Assembly: GCA_003508835.1 (NCBI GenBank)
Contig: PUFA01000007.1
Span: forward strand, 18,685,001 to 18,749,000
Reading direction: 5' to 3'
Length of the DNA stretch: 64,000 nucleotides
Source: Eonycteris spelaea
Lineage: Eukaryota; Chordata; Mammalia; Chiroptera; Pteropodidae
The notes beneath the pieces were generated by a model. It saw nothing but the letters and a program-made list of their open reading frames with translations. It searched no databases and was not told where the DNA came from. A program made the position numbers and the translations under genes. Below, piece by piece: positions 45,156-56,551 of this stretch; position 1 is the stretch's first letter; each line of letters starts with the position of its first letter.

Positions 45156-45604
45156 GGATCACTTCATAACACTGATTATACAGCAGAGGTTGGAGGCCAT
45201 GCCTTGCCAGTGATACTTATCTGCATGACTTTGTTATTTTTTCCAGCAGTACTTGATCAGTCAGAGGTGGATGGGCACTGAAATGATAAATGGCTGCACT
45301 GAATTAGTTATTGTTTCCCCCTAATAGTGCACTGAAAAAATATTGGGCAAAGATATTGACTTGTGATTGATTATAGATATGTTTTTCACAAAGAAATCAA
45401 ATTGAAAAAAGGACTGAACTTTAAAACTATAATAATTTTATAAATACTTGAAGCAATTCAATAAAACAAGCCTTTGAAAATCAATTGCCTACAAATGAAT
45501 GACTGAATGTTGAATAATTGATTCCTTCATTATGTTATGGAAAAATTAAAATGAGATTCCGATCTTGAATATCTAGCTTTTTTCCAACCCTTGTTTTTAT
45601 TGTA
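45156..45604. other. Unassigned sequence
   Basis: No gene; 45230-45530 is AT-rich and unassigned. Confidence 0.38.
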
Positions 45605-45885
45605 ACTGTGGTAAAACCACGAATTCAGCAATGCTCTTTTAAAAAAATAAACACTTTCTTGGGGAGCAGTTTTAGGTTTACAACAAACTTGAGATGTAAA
45701 TACAGAGATTTCCCATATACTCCCTGCCCTCATACATTATCAATATCACTTGCCAGATTTTTTACTAAGGATGGGCCTATATTGACACATCATAATTACC
45801 CAAAGTATATAATTTACCTTAACTTTTGATCTTCGTGTAGTAGATTCTATGTGTTTGGAAAATGTATCCATCATTACATGTATGA
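45605..45885 (-). mobile_element. L1 3' UTR fragment, antisense
   Basis: GGGGAGCAGTTTTAGGTTTAC, AACTTGAGATGTAAATAC, ATTTCCCATATACTCCC, a TATTGACACATCATAATTACCC block and GTAGATTCTATGTGTTTGG are the antisense of an L1M-type 3' UTR. Confidence 0.72.
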
Positions 45886-45889
45886 GATC

Positions 45890-46405
45890 TATATAAAAAA
45901 AACTATAAAACTCTGATGAATGAAATCAAACAAGGAAATAAAAGGAGAGCTATTTCATGTTCATGAATAGGATGAGTCAAAATTGTCAAGATATTATTTC
46001 TTTTCAACTTGGTTTATAGATTCAATGTAACCTCAATCGAAATCCTAGCAAGTTATTTTGCAGATATCAACAAACTGATTCTAAAGTTTATATAGCAAGG
46101 CAAAGACCCAAGACAGCCAACACAATATCAAAGAACAAAGTTGAAGGATTGACACTACCCAACTTCGAGATTTAGCTATAAAGTTGTAATAATCAAGAGA
46201 GTATGATATTGGCAAATGAATAGACAAATCGATCAACGTAATAGAATAGAGAGAAATGAGATAGACATGCATAAATAGAGTCAACTGATCCTTGACTGAA
46301 AAAACAAAGGCAATATAATGGAGCAAAGATAGTCTTTACAACAAATGATGCTGGAACAACTGGACATCTATATGCAAAAATAATTAATTAGACACAGATC
46401 TTGTA
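45890..46405 (+). mobile_element. L1 ORF2 C-terminal segment, sense, between two antisense L1 segments
   Basis: ACTCTGATGAATGAAATCAAAC, ATGTTCATGAATAGGATGAG, TAGATTCAATGTAACCTC, AGTTGAAGGATTGACACTACC, GTCAACTGATCCTTGACTG, and CTGGAACAACTGGACATC read as sense ORF2 downstream of the reverse transcriptase core. Its orientation is opposite to the L1 text on both sides (45605-45885 and 46406-49545). Confidence 0.74.
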
Positions 46406-49400
46406 CCTTTTCCTTCTGCTTACTTTGGATTTTAACTGCTCCTCTTTTTCTAGTTACCTAAGGTGGAAACTTCAATTATTGATTTTCTATTTTTCCTCTC
46501 TTCTAATATGTGCATTCAATGCTGTAAATTCTCCTTTAGGTGCTACTTTTGCTGCATCCCACAAAGTTTGATGTTTCCGTTTTCATTTTTTAAAAATATA
46601 TTTTTAAATTTCTCTTGAGATTTCATCTTTGACCCATTAGCAGAGTGTAATTTAATCTCCACATTTGTTAGAATTTTCCAGTTATCATTGTTATTAATTT
46701 TTAGTTAAAGTCCACTGTGATCTGAGAGCAGACATATGATCTCTACTTTTTAAAAAATTTGTTAAGGTACATTTATAGACCAAATGTGGTCTATCTTGGC
46801 GAATGTTCCATGTAAAGTTAATAAAAATGTGTATTCTGTTGTTGGATGAAGTACTCAATAGATATCAATTATATCCAGTTGATTGATGATGTTGTTGAAT
46901 TCAACTATCTCCTTACTGATTCTGCCTGATGAATCTGTTCATTTGTAGGAGGGGTGTTGAACTTCCCAGCTATAATAGTAGATTCATCTATTTTCCTCTT
47001 GCAGTTCTATCAGTTTTGGCCCCATGAAGTTTGATGCTCTGTTCTTAAAATACATATAGGTCAAAAAATTTTGTCTTCTTGGAGAACTGACCCCTTAATC
47101 ATTGCATAATGCCCTTCTTACCTTGATAAATTTTCTTACTTTGATGTCTGCTCTGTCTAAAATTAATATAGCTACTCTTGCTTTCTTTTGATTAGTGTTA
47201 GTATGTTATATTTTTCTCTATCCACTTACTTTTAATCCATATGTGTCTTTACATTTATAGTGAATTTCTTGGAGACAACATATAGTTGGGTCATGTTTTT
47301 TGATCCACTCTTACAATCTTTCTTTTAATTCATACATTTAGATCCCTGACATTCAAAGTGATTAACTGTATAGTTAGATTAATATCTACCATATCCATTA
47401 TTATTTTTTATTTATTGCCTTTATTCTTTGCTTCTACTCTTGTCTTCCCCTACTTTTATGCCTTTTGTGTTTTTAGTTGAGCAATTTATATGATTCCATT
47501 TTCTCTCCTTTTTATCAGTTAGATTTCTTTTTTAAACTTTTGTTAGTGGTTGCTCTAGAGTTTGCAATATACATTTACAACTAATACAATTTAACTGTCA
47601 AATAACACTATTCCACTTCATGAGTAGTGTGAGAACCTTATAATAACAAAATAATCCAAATTCCTTCATCTAGTCTCATATCATTTCTGTTATTCATTTC
47701 ACTTATGTAAGCACATATAAATATGTTTTATGTATAAGGAAATAGATGTGATAAATACCTAAGTATACATAATAGAATACATTATTGCTATTATTATTTT
47801 GAAAAAGCTGTTATCTGTCAGATTAAGAATAAGAATAAAAAAACACTTTTTAAAAATCTCCTTATTCCTTCTTTAGTGTTCTTCCTTTCTTTATGTAGAT
47901 CTGAGTTGCTGACCTTTAATATTTTCTTTCTCTCTAAAGAATTTCTTTTAATATTTTTGTAAGACAAGTCTGCTGGCAACAAATTCACTCAATTTTTGTT
48001 TGTTGGAGAAATTTCTATTTCTCTTTCATTTTTGAAGGATAATTTTGCAGGTACACAAATTTTAGTTCAGCGGGTTTTTCACCTAACACTTTCTATATTT
48101 CTCTCCACTGTCTTCTTGTTTGCAGTGTTTCTGAGGAGATGTTGAATGTCATTCTTAATTGTGTTCCTCTATAGGTAAGGTGTTTCCTTCCTCTGGCTTC
48201 TTTCAGAAATTTATCTTTGATTTTCTATAATTTTAAAAATGATATGCCTATGCATAGTGGAAGTTTTGTTGTTGTTGCTGTTTGTAATTATCCTGATTGG
48301 TGATCTCTCAGTTTCCTGGATTTGTGATTTGATGTCTGACACTTACTGGGAGAAATTCTCAGTTATTTATTTTTGAATATTTCTTCTGTTCTTTTTTCTT
48401 TTTTCTTAGTTGTTACATGCATAATCCCATTATGCATATATTATACTTTTTGAAGTTGTCCCATAGTCATTAGAAATTCTGCTCTTTTTTTTTCAGTCTT
48501 TATCTCTTTGATTTTCAGTTGTTGGGGGATGCTATTAATATATCCTTTATCTCAGAGCTTTTCCCTTAGCCACGTCCAGTCTGCTAAAATCCTATCAAAG
48601 GCATTTTACATATCCGTTACATTCATTTTTGTATCTCTAGCATTTCTTTTCAGTTCTTTTCTAGGCTGTCCATCTCTCTGTTTGAACTGCCCATCTGTTC
48701 TTTCATGCTGTCTACTTTATCCATTAGTCTTTAACATATTCATTTTAGTTGTTTTAAAGTCCCTGCCTGATAATTTCAACATCCCTGCCATGCCTGGGTC
48801 TAGTTCTTGCTCTGTTCCTTCAAATTATTTTTTTTGTTTCATTTTTTTGTGCCATGTAATATTGTCTTGCAGAAGAAACTGTCATAAACATGCTTCAGTA
48901 ACATGGTGATGAGGTATGGGTAACGGGGATGTGTTATGATTAGCTCTCAGTCTTTTAGTGAGCCTATGCCTTTGGACTGTCAATGTCACGTGTTTTTCAG
49001 GTTTTTTTTCCTCCCCCATTAAGTGGGACAAGATGGCTAGAGGAGGCTGAAGTTGGGTGTTTCGCCTCCCCAGGTCAGTTGGATTTGATAATATTCTACC
49101 AGGTTAGCTCTGATGAACTATTTTCCCTGAAAGCACGCCTTGTTAAGAACAGTGCTCCAGCTTATTTCAAAATTGTTTATTTCCCACTTCACCTGCCAAA
49201 AGTATAAAGGAATTTTTCTCAAATATTTCCTGTGGGAATATGATTGAGCTCCTAGAAGTAAATCATAAAATATTGTGGGGGATGTCCCTATGACTATGTC
49301 CCCCTGGAGTTTTTAACTCTCAGAGTTGTCCACACGAAACCTATGGCAATTCATCAATTATTGTTCTGGTTTTCCTCCTCCTGAACTAGATCCAATGGTG

Positions 49401-49545
49401 ATTTCTGCAGTGATTTCTGCCTGTGAGTCTGCTTCAGTTAAATGGCTCCCTTGTTCACTTGTCTCTCCAATCTTGGGAGCAGTACTCTGCCGTGCATCCT
49501 CCCCTCTGTTATGCATCCAAAAAGGGATACAGATTTTTAAGTTTG
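46406..49545 (-). mobile_element. L1 5' half (5' UTR, ORF1 region, ORF2 endonuclease end), antisense
   Basis: From left to right it reads antisense: end of the ORF2 endonuclease region and the linker (GCTGCATCCCACAAAGTTTG, CACTGTGATCTGAGAGCAG, TGGTCTATCTTGGCGAATG), the endonuclease (TCCAGTTGATTGATGATG, GTTGAACTTCCCAGC, GCTACTCTTGCTTTCTTTTG, ACAACATATAGTTGGGTC), then ORF1/5' UTR-type text (TTCATTTTTGAAGGATAATTTTGC, CTCCACTGTCTTCTTG, GAAGTTGTCCCATAG, CCTGATAATTTCAAC) and further 5' UTR text to about 49545. The plus-strand frame at 48508-48909 is only the complement of L1. Old, and no intact frame survives. Confidence 0.74.
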
Positions 49546-50499
49546 TACAGCTCTTTATTTCTTGTTAGAACACAGTGGCAAATTCCAAGCTGTTTACACG
49601 TGAAACCAGAAACCCAAAATCTCTCCAATAATGCACTTTTAATAAAGAATAAAAACTGATTTATTGGCAGAACCCATCATGAAGAAATCACACAAGGAAG
49701 GCATCTATTTTGGTAAACTTGTGTTAATCCTCTACCTTTTCAATAAGACCTTGAAGTCCTTCCAACAAACATTTTGATCTACTTAGTTGTCTCTTAAATC
49801 TAGGTTGGGCTTGTGGCTTGTTTTCAGCCAGTACGATATGACAGAGTTCTAAGAGTAGGCCTCAAGAAGCATCGCACAGTTCCACTTTCTCTTACACCTT
49901 TGCCTAGGCTAGCTTGCTGGAAAATCATGTAAACATGAAGTACAGGAAAATTAATTCAGCCAAACCATGCTACATCGGTCATTTCTCTGCTAATGGTCTT
50001 TCCAGAGGGACAACAGTGGGAGAAATTATATAGCTATAGATAATAATACCAGGAGATAATAGCTTTGAGGGTGAAGACATTGGGAAAAGAGAGGTGAGAA
50101 GGAGAATGTTAATGCAACAGTGACTGAATTCTGCCCTATTCAGACCCCATTCTAAAATATGGAAGTGAAACCTCACCTAACTCAGGAAAGGACTATTTAA
50201 TAAAGATACATTCTTTTGCATATTTTGTGAAATAATTTTTTTGATGCTTGGGGTTTTTAAATTATTATTTTGACATTATGACATTTTCGGAAGATGTCTG
50301 ACTAAAGACCTGTAAATGTGTTTTTAAATAGTGAGTATAATTACCACATATGTTTACACCATATTTTGCTTTGACCATATGTTAAGGACACCTGTTATTT
50401 TAATTGATTCAGCATTCATCCTCTTTTCTGCTACCTCTTCTTCCAGTGGGGAATTCATTATCTATTATTGGAGTCGAGAAGAATCCCATAGGAGTTGCA
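49546..50499. other. Mostly unassigned; LTR-like text at about 49790-50060
   Basis: TTGGGCTTGTGGCTTGTTTTC and GCTAGCTTGCTGGAAAATC at 49805-49935 resemble an old MaLR-type LTR but order and extent are not good enough to call. The rest is unassigned. Confidence 0.38.
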
Positions 50500-50850
50500 T
50501 AAAACCCAGGCTTGGCAAATCAGAATATCTCTCTAACTGGTTCAGGAGTAGATGTATGATCTAACCTATGCAAGCAAGTCCTCTGTACGAGTTCTCTGTG
50601 GTATTTCCTGAGAAAGACTATCTTCTTCCACTGGGTTGCTAACCTGGTAAGACGTAAGTCTGAGGCATCTAGAATCATCTTGCCTACAATTTGCAAGAGA
50701 GATTTTATGAAAGACAGTGCCTTGGTAATATCATTTAAGTCCCTGGATAGGTCCTGGCTGAAGCTTATGTTTCAGTAGGCTTTCTAGATCTATGAGCCAA
50801 TAAATCCTCTTTAACGCCTAATATCAATTTCTGCTATGTTTCCATATTTT
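50500..50850 (+). mobile_element. Old LTR-like repeat, sense
   Basis: CTTGGCAAATCAGAATATCTC just upstream, then GGGTTGCTAACCTGGTAAGAC, GTAAGTCTGAGGC, AGTCCCTGGATAGGTCCTGG, TGAAGCTTATGTTTCAG and TATGAGCCAATAAATCC (a poly(A)-signal region). This order is a common mammalian LTR of class III type; I cannot name it securely. Confidence 0.45.
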
Positions 50851-51879
50851 ACAACAAGTGATTTCTAACAAATACATCATGGCTTTAAGATACTGGTAAT
50901 CACCTCAACCATCCTGCATGCATTATCCCTTTGATCAAGAACGGACTATATCATGCCCTGAAGTTACAAATTTAAAATACATCACAAGGGAATGCCCTCT
51001 CAGCCAAACCTCTCAAAGGGTTACTCAGGAATGTATCAGAGCCTATACATGCAAGAAATATCTCAGAAAAGGAGTAGAAACAAACACAAAATGCATAAGA
51101 AAGATACAGGAAAAACTGCCACAGAGAATAAGAAATGATTAATTTAATCAAGAAGGAACACGTAAATTCAATATGTGTTCATGAGAAACAATGAAAAGTT
51201 TGTGGAGATTCTGTTAATTGTGATCCTCAAAACCTGATCATTCCAAGGAAATGAGAAGAAAGGGAGGAATTAGAGAGAAATCTGCTCCCCATAAAACACT
51301 AGATGCATATTTCCCTCATTTTCCCTCAGTATTTCTTTTAATGGGATGGCACTGTGCACATTTCAAATTATTGTCAGGCTTGGGTGTTCACTGTCTGCAG
51401 AGGCTGTGCCCAGGGTCTACTCCTGCTATTTCCATCATCATTATATAAGAATCCCAGCACGCCCCTTACCAGCCTGTGTCCTAAAACCTACGCTGAGGCA
51501 CTTTCTGGAAATCAAGTCAACAAGTCAGTCATTGACTCAGTAGTAGAGGACATTTAATCTGAGCTACTTGCTTCTTTGAGAGAAGGAGAGATACACCTCG
51601 TTACAGACAAAGCCCCTTTACTAAAAGTTTCTGGGTAACTAAGCTATTTCCATATCCCCACAGGTGACTCAGAAAATCAGTTCTTTCAACAGAGTCCCTG
51701 GAGTGGAAGAGTGTTAAGCGGTAATCAATTCTTAAGAGGAAAGTACCTGGTTATTTACTGTTTATATAAAATAAGGAGAAAGGAACCTTTAAAAGAAGGC
51801 TTACAATCACATTGTAATTTTGTATTTAAAAAGAACCTTTGGGAATACTAAACTTCAAAACGCCCTGAGAAGAAGATAG
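50851..51879. other. Unassigned sequence
   Basis: No gene. Three overlapping plus frames near 51251-51557 have no recognisable product. No confident repeat. Confidence 0.38.
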
Positions 51880-52015
51880 AAGGAAAAATAGTCTCGTATC
51901 CATTTTATAGTTATAGACACTAAAATATGTAGAGAGGTGTATTGTACTAACTCAAGTCATATAGCAGCTAAGTAATAGAGCCAGCATTCAAACGAACGTC
52001 TGCAGAAGGTACTCA
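51880..52015 (-). repeat. MIR fragment, antisense
   Basis: TATCCATTTTATAGTTATAGAC, then AACTCAAGTCATATAGCAGC, TAAGTAATAGAGCCAGCATTC and AAACGAACGTCTGCAG. Confidence 0.55.
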
Positions 52016-52019
52016 TGTG

Positions 52020-52175
52020 TTCATTTATTTAATAAACCACAACTGACCACCTATTAAGTTCTTTTTACTGCTTAGGTACTGGAGACATACGTTTATATCC
52101 AAAATGACATCACTTATGCCAATTTATATTCTGATATAAATAATGTAGGGAAGAGGCAAGAGAATTAAAAATGTT
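52020..52175 (-). repeat. L2-like fragment, antisense
   Basis: TTCATTTATTTAATAAACCAC, CTGACCACCTATTAAGTTC, AGGTACTGGAGACATACG and ATTCTGATATAAATAATG follow the antisense L2-like order; it seems to be cut by the LTR that follows. Confidence 0.42.
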
Positions 52176-52510
52176 AATCAAGCCACATTCAGAGACTGCA
52201 ATGTGTTGATCAGCCCTGCAGCCAGGCCAGGAGGACGCCTGCAGAACAAAAGAAGATTTCTGCTGGGATAGCTGGCAGCCCATTCCCCACACCTGTGAAG
52301 GGGCAACAGGAACCAACAGCCATTCCCTATGGCTAAAACCATGGGAAACCCAAGGATTTAAGGCTGGGAACTGCCAGCAGGCCTTTCACGCTATATATTA
52401 CCTTTTCATTGCTACGTACCCTTCTCCTTCCTTACTGTATGTCCATTTCAAGGAAATGGGTTAACAAAGTTTTTTTTTAAACAATAATTCACAGGAACTA
52501 AAGGATGATA

Positions 52511-52516
52511 TATAAA
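52511..52516 (+). promoter_or_regulatory. TATA box of the ERV LTR
   Basis: TATAAA with GATATATAAACTG context, about 120 bases upstream of the poly(A) signal, the usual LTR spacing. Activity is not shown. Confidence 0.5.
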
Positions 52517-52633
52517 CTGAATTCCCTGAACACTCCCCGCCACCACTACTCACTATCTCCAAGCACTTTTGGTCTCTCTCATCTGTCTCTGAGAGAAGAC
52601 CACACTCTGTCGGTGGAGTGTTTCCTCTTTTCT

Positions 52634-52639
52634 AATAAA
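52634..52639 (+). terminator. Poly(A) signal of the ERV LTR
   Basis: AATAAA within TTCTAATAAACTTTCC, followed within about 25-40 bases by GT-rich text. This is the ordinary layout of an LTR R/U5 boundary. Confidence 0.55.
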
Positions 52640-52770
52640 CTTTCCTTTTGACTCTAACTTTGGCATGTGTGTTGAATTCTTTCTTCACTCTCCGCCAAAG
52701 GACCCTCTTCTCTTGGTACAGGGCTTGGTCTCCCAGTCATTTGGGGAAATTTGCCCTGTCCTGCGTCAAT

Positions 52771-54077
52771 TTCTTAGTAGAAGAAGAAAGAGTAGCATTA
52801 AAACTAACGAGTTGAGAATGGCTTAAGATAATACATTGCAATGCATCACGTGAGTAATGGAATAAAATAATAACTGGAAGCAATGGACATATAAATAAGT
52901 GATCTACAGGCAACAACAAAAATCCTAAGGCACAAATGGTCAAGTGTACCTCGTAGAAGTTGGGTAATTGAAAGGAAAAATAGATGCATAGATGAGATAT
53001 ACGAACTGAGCCCTGAAATCTGAGTAGAGTGGGGTAAGCTGGAGAACAATGGACCCTAGTGGTTAGAAGGAGGAGTGTGAGGAGATCACACATGAGATCA
53101 TCAGACATTCATGGAGGACCTATAAGGATACATGATGAGTTAAAGACAAGCAATTCTTTTAAGGACATGTTAGCACTTTTTCTTTTTTGATATTGTGATG
53201 TTGCCTCTAAACTTCAGAGGACTTTTCTTTGGTCCTTAAAAATCAATTGTTCCCCTATCTCTTCTATTAATTTTTATTTTTCTTTATTTCTCTCTAGTGT
53301 AAAGAATATGAAAGCCCCAACCAACAAATCTCATCGAACTCCTAAACTACTCGTTAAAACCCAATAACAGTATCCCAATAATTCCAGAAGCCCAGAGAAG
53401 TAAATTAAGTAGTCCTGAAGAGGGTATGTTTGTATGTATTTGTGCATAAGTATAAATATGATTTTATTTTTCTTAAAAAACTACCAGGAATCTAAAGTCA
53501 AGATAAACCTCTTGCTTGAATATAAATATTAGAAAGTTTAAGACATACGTTTTATTTTTGAAGACTGAGCTTTGGCAAAATTAGCTCTTATTTACACTAT
53601 GTAGAAATATGAGGATCTGATACCTTGGCAAATTTATAAGACCATCTGTCATCATGCTTCATATACTCTCTCAGACTAACCCAGTATCATAGCTTTCCAG
53701 ACCATATATTTTATAGTATTAATGAATTTTATTATTCATTCAAGAAATATGTCTTGGGAACACTTTATGTATAAAATATCAATTTAGGCATTGCCATGGT
53801 ACAATCTTAGGCACCAAAAATGCATTCCATATCTCCAACACACCTTTTGGATAATAACACAAAGTACGAATAAATACATTCATCTAGTCACTACCATATA
53901 TTCTTTGTTCTACAAGAATTCACTTTAGCTAAAGACATGCCCTGGATTAATCAAACATTCTTGACTAGCTCTTAGTAACGAAATATTCAAAATTAACTAC
54001 TCTTTTAAAGTTGTAAAGTGTTCCCATCAAGTTATATATTGTATATGGTCTCCTGTCAGTGTAGTAATTTTTTATAT
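52771..54077. other. Unassigned; possible L2-like continuation
   Basis: The part from about 52780 to 53100 may continue the L2-like repeat interrupted by the LTR, and 53730-53800 (ATTCATTCAAGAAATATGTC) looks like another L2-like antisense start. Neither is firm. The minus frame at 52737-53108 has no recognisable product. No gene. Confidence 0.38.
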
Positions 54078-54157
54078 CCATAGTTCTCAAACTTTGGCCT
54101 GGGGACCCCTTCATAGTCTTAAAAATTACTGAGGACCCCCGAAAAACTTCATTTGTG

Positions 54158-54200
<43 letters not shown>

Positions 54201-54664
54201 TTACTATATTAAAAATTAAAGCTGGGAAATTTTAAAATTATTTATAAAGTCACTTAAGATAATAATAAACTAATGATATGTGTTATAGTAATTATATATT
54301 ACTATATATAATTAGTATAAACAACCTATTTATGAAAAGTAACTATATTTTTCAAAATAAAAATGTAGTAAGAAAAGTGGGAACTTTTATTGTTTCACAT
54401 ATCTATTTAGTGTCTAGATAAATAAAAGCCAATTAGATTCTCTTATCTGCTTAAATGTTCAATCTGTGTCACAACACATACATGGCCTCTGGAAAATTCT
54501 TCTGTATACTTAGGAGAGAACGAGAGTGAAAAGGAAAACAATGCCTCAATATTATAATGAAAATCTTTTTGATCTTGTGGTTTTTCCCCACTGCCGAAAA
54601 GAAAGAAGAGAAGAAGGTTTGGGGAACTCTAGGGATCCCTGGACCACTCTTTGAGAACCACCAC
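54078..54664 (+). mobile_element. hAT-type nonautonomous element
   Basis: Left end CCATAGTTCTCAAACTTTGG and right end CTCTTTGAGAACCACCA are decayed hAT-Charlie-style inverted ends. Inside: GGACCCCTTCATAGTC, ACTGAGGACCCCCG, AAACTTCATTTGTG, TTAGTGTCTAGATAAATAAAAGCC, TTTTGATCTTGTGG and AGGGATCCCTGGACC. That order is a known deletion-derivative type. A TA microsatellite has expanded near its left end. No coding capacity. Confidence 0.65.
54159..54193. repeat. (TA)n microsatellite inside the hAT element
   Basis: About 17 uninterrupted TA units at 54159-54193, in the place where this element normally has a short TATA-rich segment. Confidence 0.95.
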
Positions 54665-55119
54665 TTTAGATGTTAAGTCGAGGAAGATCAGGACTGTTCC
54701 CATTTGTGGCATAAGGGTCACATTCTACATGAGGCTCCTGGCACCAAAACTTTCTATTTATTGAGAGTTTTGATGATAGTAGCAAAAATGGCACACCAAT
54801 TAATACAAATAATGCACTGAAGGCAGCAAACAGCTCCCTGGCTTTGATGGAAAAATAGAGACCCATTCAAAGCATCTATTATGCTAGGTGCCCAGCTGTT
54901 CCACCTATAGATGCTCTTGCCTCCTCTCAATCTGTTTTCCCTCATAGTTACTCGAACATTTTTTTTTTTGGAAATCTAATTAGGAGCTCTTCTTTAAATT
55001 TTTCAATAGGTGACCTTAATTTTTAATAAGGCTTACATGTCTACTTATCTCGCTAGATTTACTCTGCTTCCTTGGTTCCAACATTACTGACATTTTAAAA
55101 AATTCTTTGGATGTAGGCT
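54665..55119. other. Unassigned; T-tract near 54960-54969
   Basis: No gene; short frames on the minus strand only. Confidence 0.38.
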
Positions 55120-55520
55120 GCCTCTCATTATGAAGCTTTAGCAAATTCTCTTCCTTCTACCCTCAACGCTCTTCTTTCCCTTCATATCTCAAATATCTAC
55201 TTCTCCTTCAAATCATCACCTACCTGTCATTTCTTAGGGAATAGTTTCCTGATCCTTCCTCCAAATCAGGTCAAATCTCTCAATTGCCCTACCTTATTCT
55301 TCCCCTTTATAGAATTTAACACAATTGTATTTTTTACATTTATTTCCCTGATTCATCAATTAATGTTTATCTGCGCCACTAGAATATAAGCTCTCTAAAG
55401 GTAGGAACTTTGTTATTTCTATTTGTTTGTTTCTTTGTTTTTGCTGACCATTATATTCTTAACACCAAAAGCAATGTCTAGCAATGAACGAATATTTGGT
55501 AAGCTGATGAATGAATAAAA
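55120..55520 (+). repeat. L2 LINE 3' end, sense
   Basis: A long L2 match: GAAGCTTTAGCAAATTC, CCTCAACGCTCTTCTTTCCC, TCTACTTCTCCTTCAAATC, GGGAATAGTTTCCTGATCC, CACTAGAATATAAGCTCTC, AAAGGTAGGAACTTTG and GAACGAATATTTGGTAAGC, in consensus order. Confidence 0.72.
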
Positions 55521-55524
55521 GTAT

Positions 55525-55650
55525 GTTGTAGCATCAAGAGCATGGGACTTGGAATTGGAACGGACCTGATTTGGGGGTCTTTCCTTTGCCACTTATTAGC
55601 CAAGTCTCCTTGGACAACTTACTTTTCTTCTCTGAGCCTCAGGTTCCAGG
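55525..55650 (+). repeat. MIR SINE, sense
   Basis: AGCATCAAGAGCATGGGAC, GGAACGGACCTGATTTGG, TTTGCCACTTATTAGCC and TCTCTGAGCCTCAGGTTCC. Confidence 0.65.
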
Positions 55651-55680
55651 AATGGTCCATAAAGAAGGAAAAACAATAGT

Positions 55681-55754
55681 AAATCTATTTATACAACAAA
55701 TAGCCATTAAATACCTCAAATCTACTTATACAACAAATAATCACTGAATACCTC
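55681..55754. repeat. 37-bp tandem duplication
   Basis: Units 55681-55717 and 55718-55754 are the same length and differ at five positions (each has ATACAACAAATA and ends ATACCTC). A small, moderately old local duplication. Confidence 0.9.
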
Positions 55755-55764
55755 AACAGTCCCA

Positions 55765-56205
55765 GTATTGTTTTGGATTCAGTGGTTAAAAGTTAGAGAT
55801 AACTCATACACTCATTGAGCTTATTTCCTCTTGAGGAAACAGACAAGATACAAGTAAACAGACAAATCTCACTGTGATAAGCATTCTGAAGTATACACAA
55901 AGGGTCTAAGATAGAGTCTAGCCAGGGGGTACCAATGCTAGGTGGAGTAATGAAGAGGGACCTCTCTGGTGAATAAAACTTGAAACTGGTGCCTAGGAAT
56001 TGAGAAAGAGTTTATGGAAGAAAGAATTCTATGTGCCAATGTCATGAGTCGGGAAAAAATATTTAAGAAAGATGAAAGAAGACTGCAATTACAGTTTATG
56101 AGTATGAGAGAGTCCGGCATAAAATGAGTTTGGGAGACAGTCAAGGGCATGGTTATGCAGGGCTTTGTGAGCAGCTTGCTAAGAATTAACTGGAAAAAAA
56201 AAAAA
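55765..56205 (-). repeat. L2-like ancient LINE, antisense
   Basis: Words in order: CTCATTGAGCTTATTTCC, AACAGACAAGATACAAG, CACTGTGATAAGCATTC, TATGTGCCAATGTCATGAG, GGCATGGTTATGCAGGGC, TTTGTGAGCAGCTTGC. It ends in an A-tract near 56192-56206. Confidence 0.5.
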
Positions 56206-56450
56206 AACATACATGAAAGAATTTTAATGAGGGAGCTGGCACATAAGGAGTACTCAATACATGGAAGTTATTAGGGTCACAATTAACCCTTCACCAATAA
56301 TCCCAAGAAGACAGCAAATGGATAAATTATTGGATTTGGCAGTCCTCTGAAGAGGTGTTTGGTCTCTATTCAAAGAAATCTTGGCTTGTTGAGGTCTCTA
56401 GAGAACTGAATTTCACCAAAGTGACCTTTCCAGTTAAAGGGAGCCATTTA
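56206..56450. other. Unassigned spacer
   Basis: No gene or repeat named. Confidence 0.33.
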
Positions 56451-56483
56451 AACAACAACAACAACAACAACAATAACAACAAA
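56451..56483. repeat. (AAC)n microsatellite
   Basis: About ten AAC units with one AAT interruption. Confidence 0.93.
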
Positions 56484-56528
56484 ATAATCATGGGAGAAAG
56501 ATTATAATGCTCAATTAACATCTTGCCT

Positions 56529-56551
56529 ACACACACACACACACGCGTGCG

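Larger units (their letters stand above)
52202..52770 (+). mobile_element. ERV LTR, class I-type, sense
   Basis: A region with the shape of a retroviral LTR: U3 with a start TGTGTTGATCAGCC, a TATA box at 52511-52516, a poly(A) signal AATAAA at 52634-52639, then the GT/T-rich stretch TTTGGCATGTGTGTTG and a U5-like part with TTCTTTCTTCACTCTCCGCC. The sequence CAGTCATTTGGGG at 52734 could be the LTR end followed by a primer-binding-site start, or the LTR may end near GCGTCA at 52767. I could not find matching target duplications, so both ends are uncertain. No gag/pol/env sequence follows, so it is a solo LTR or a remnant. Family not named. Confidence 0.6.

Noticed and set aside
48508..48909. 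133-codon open frame, the longest on the plus strand
   Set aside because: It is the complement of L1 5' UTR/ORF1-type sequence and hydrophobic only because it is T-rich.
52737..53108. 123-codon minus frame next to the ERV LTR
   Set aside because: It overlaps the LTR end and probable L2-like sequence and does not resemble any retroviral protein.
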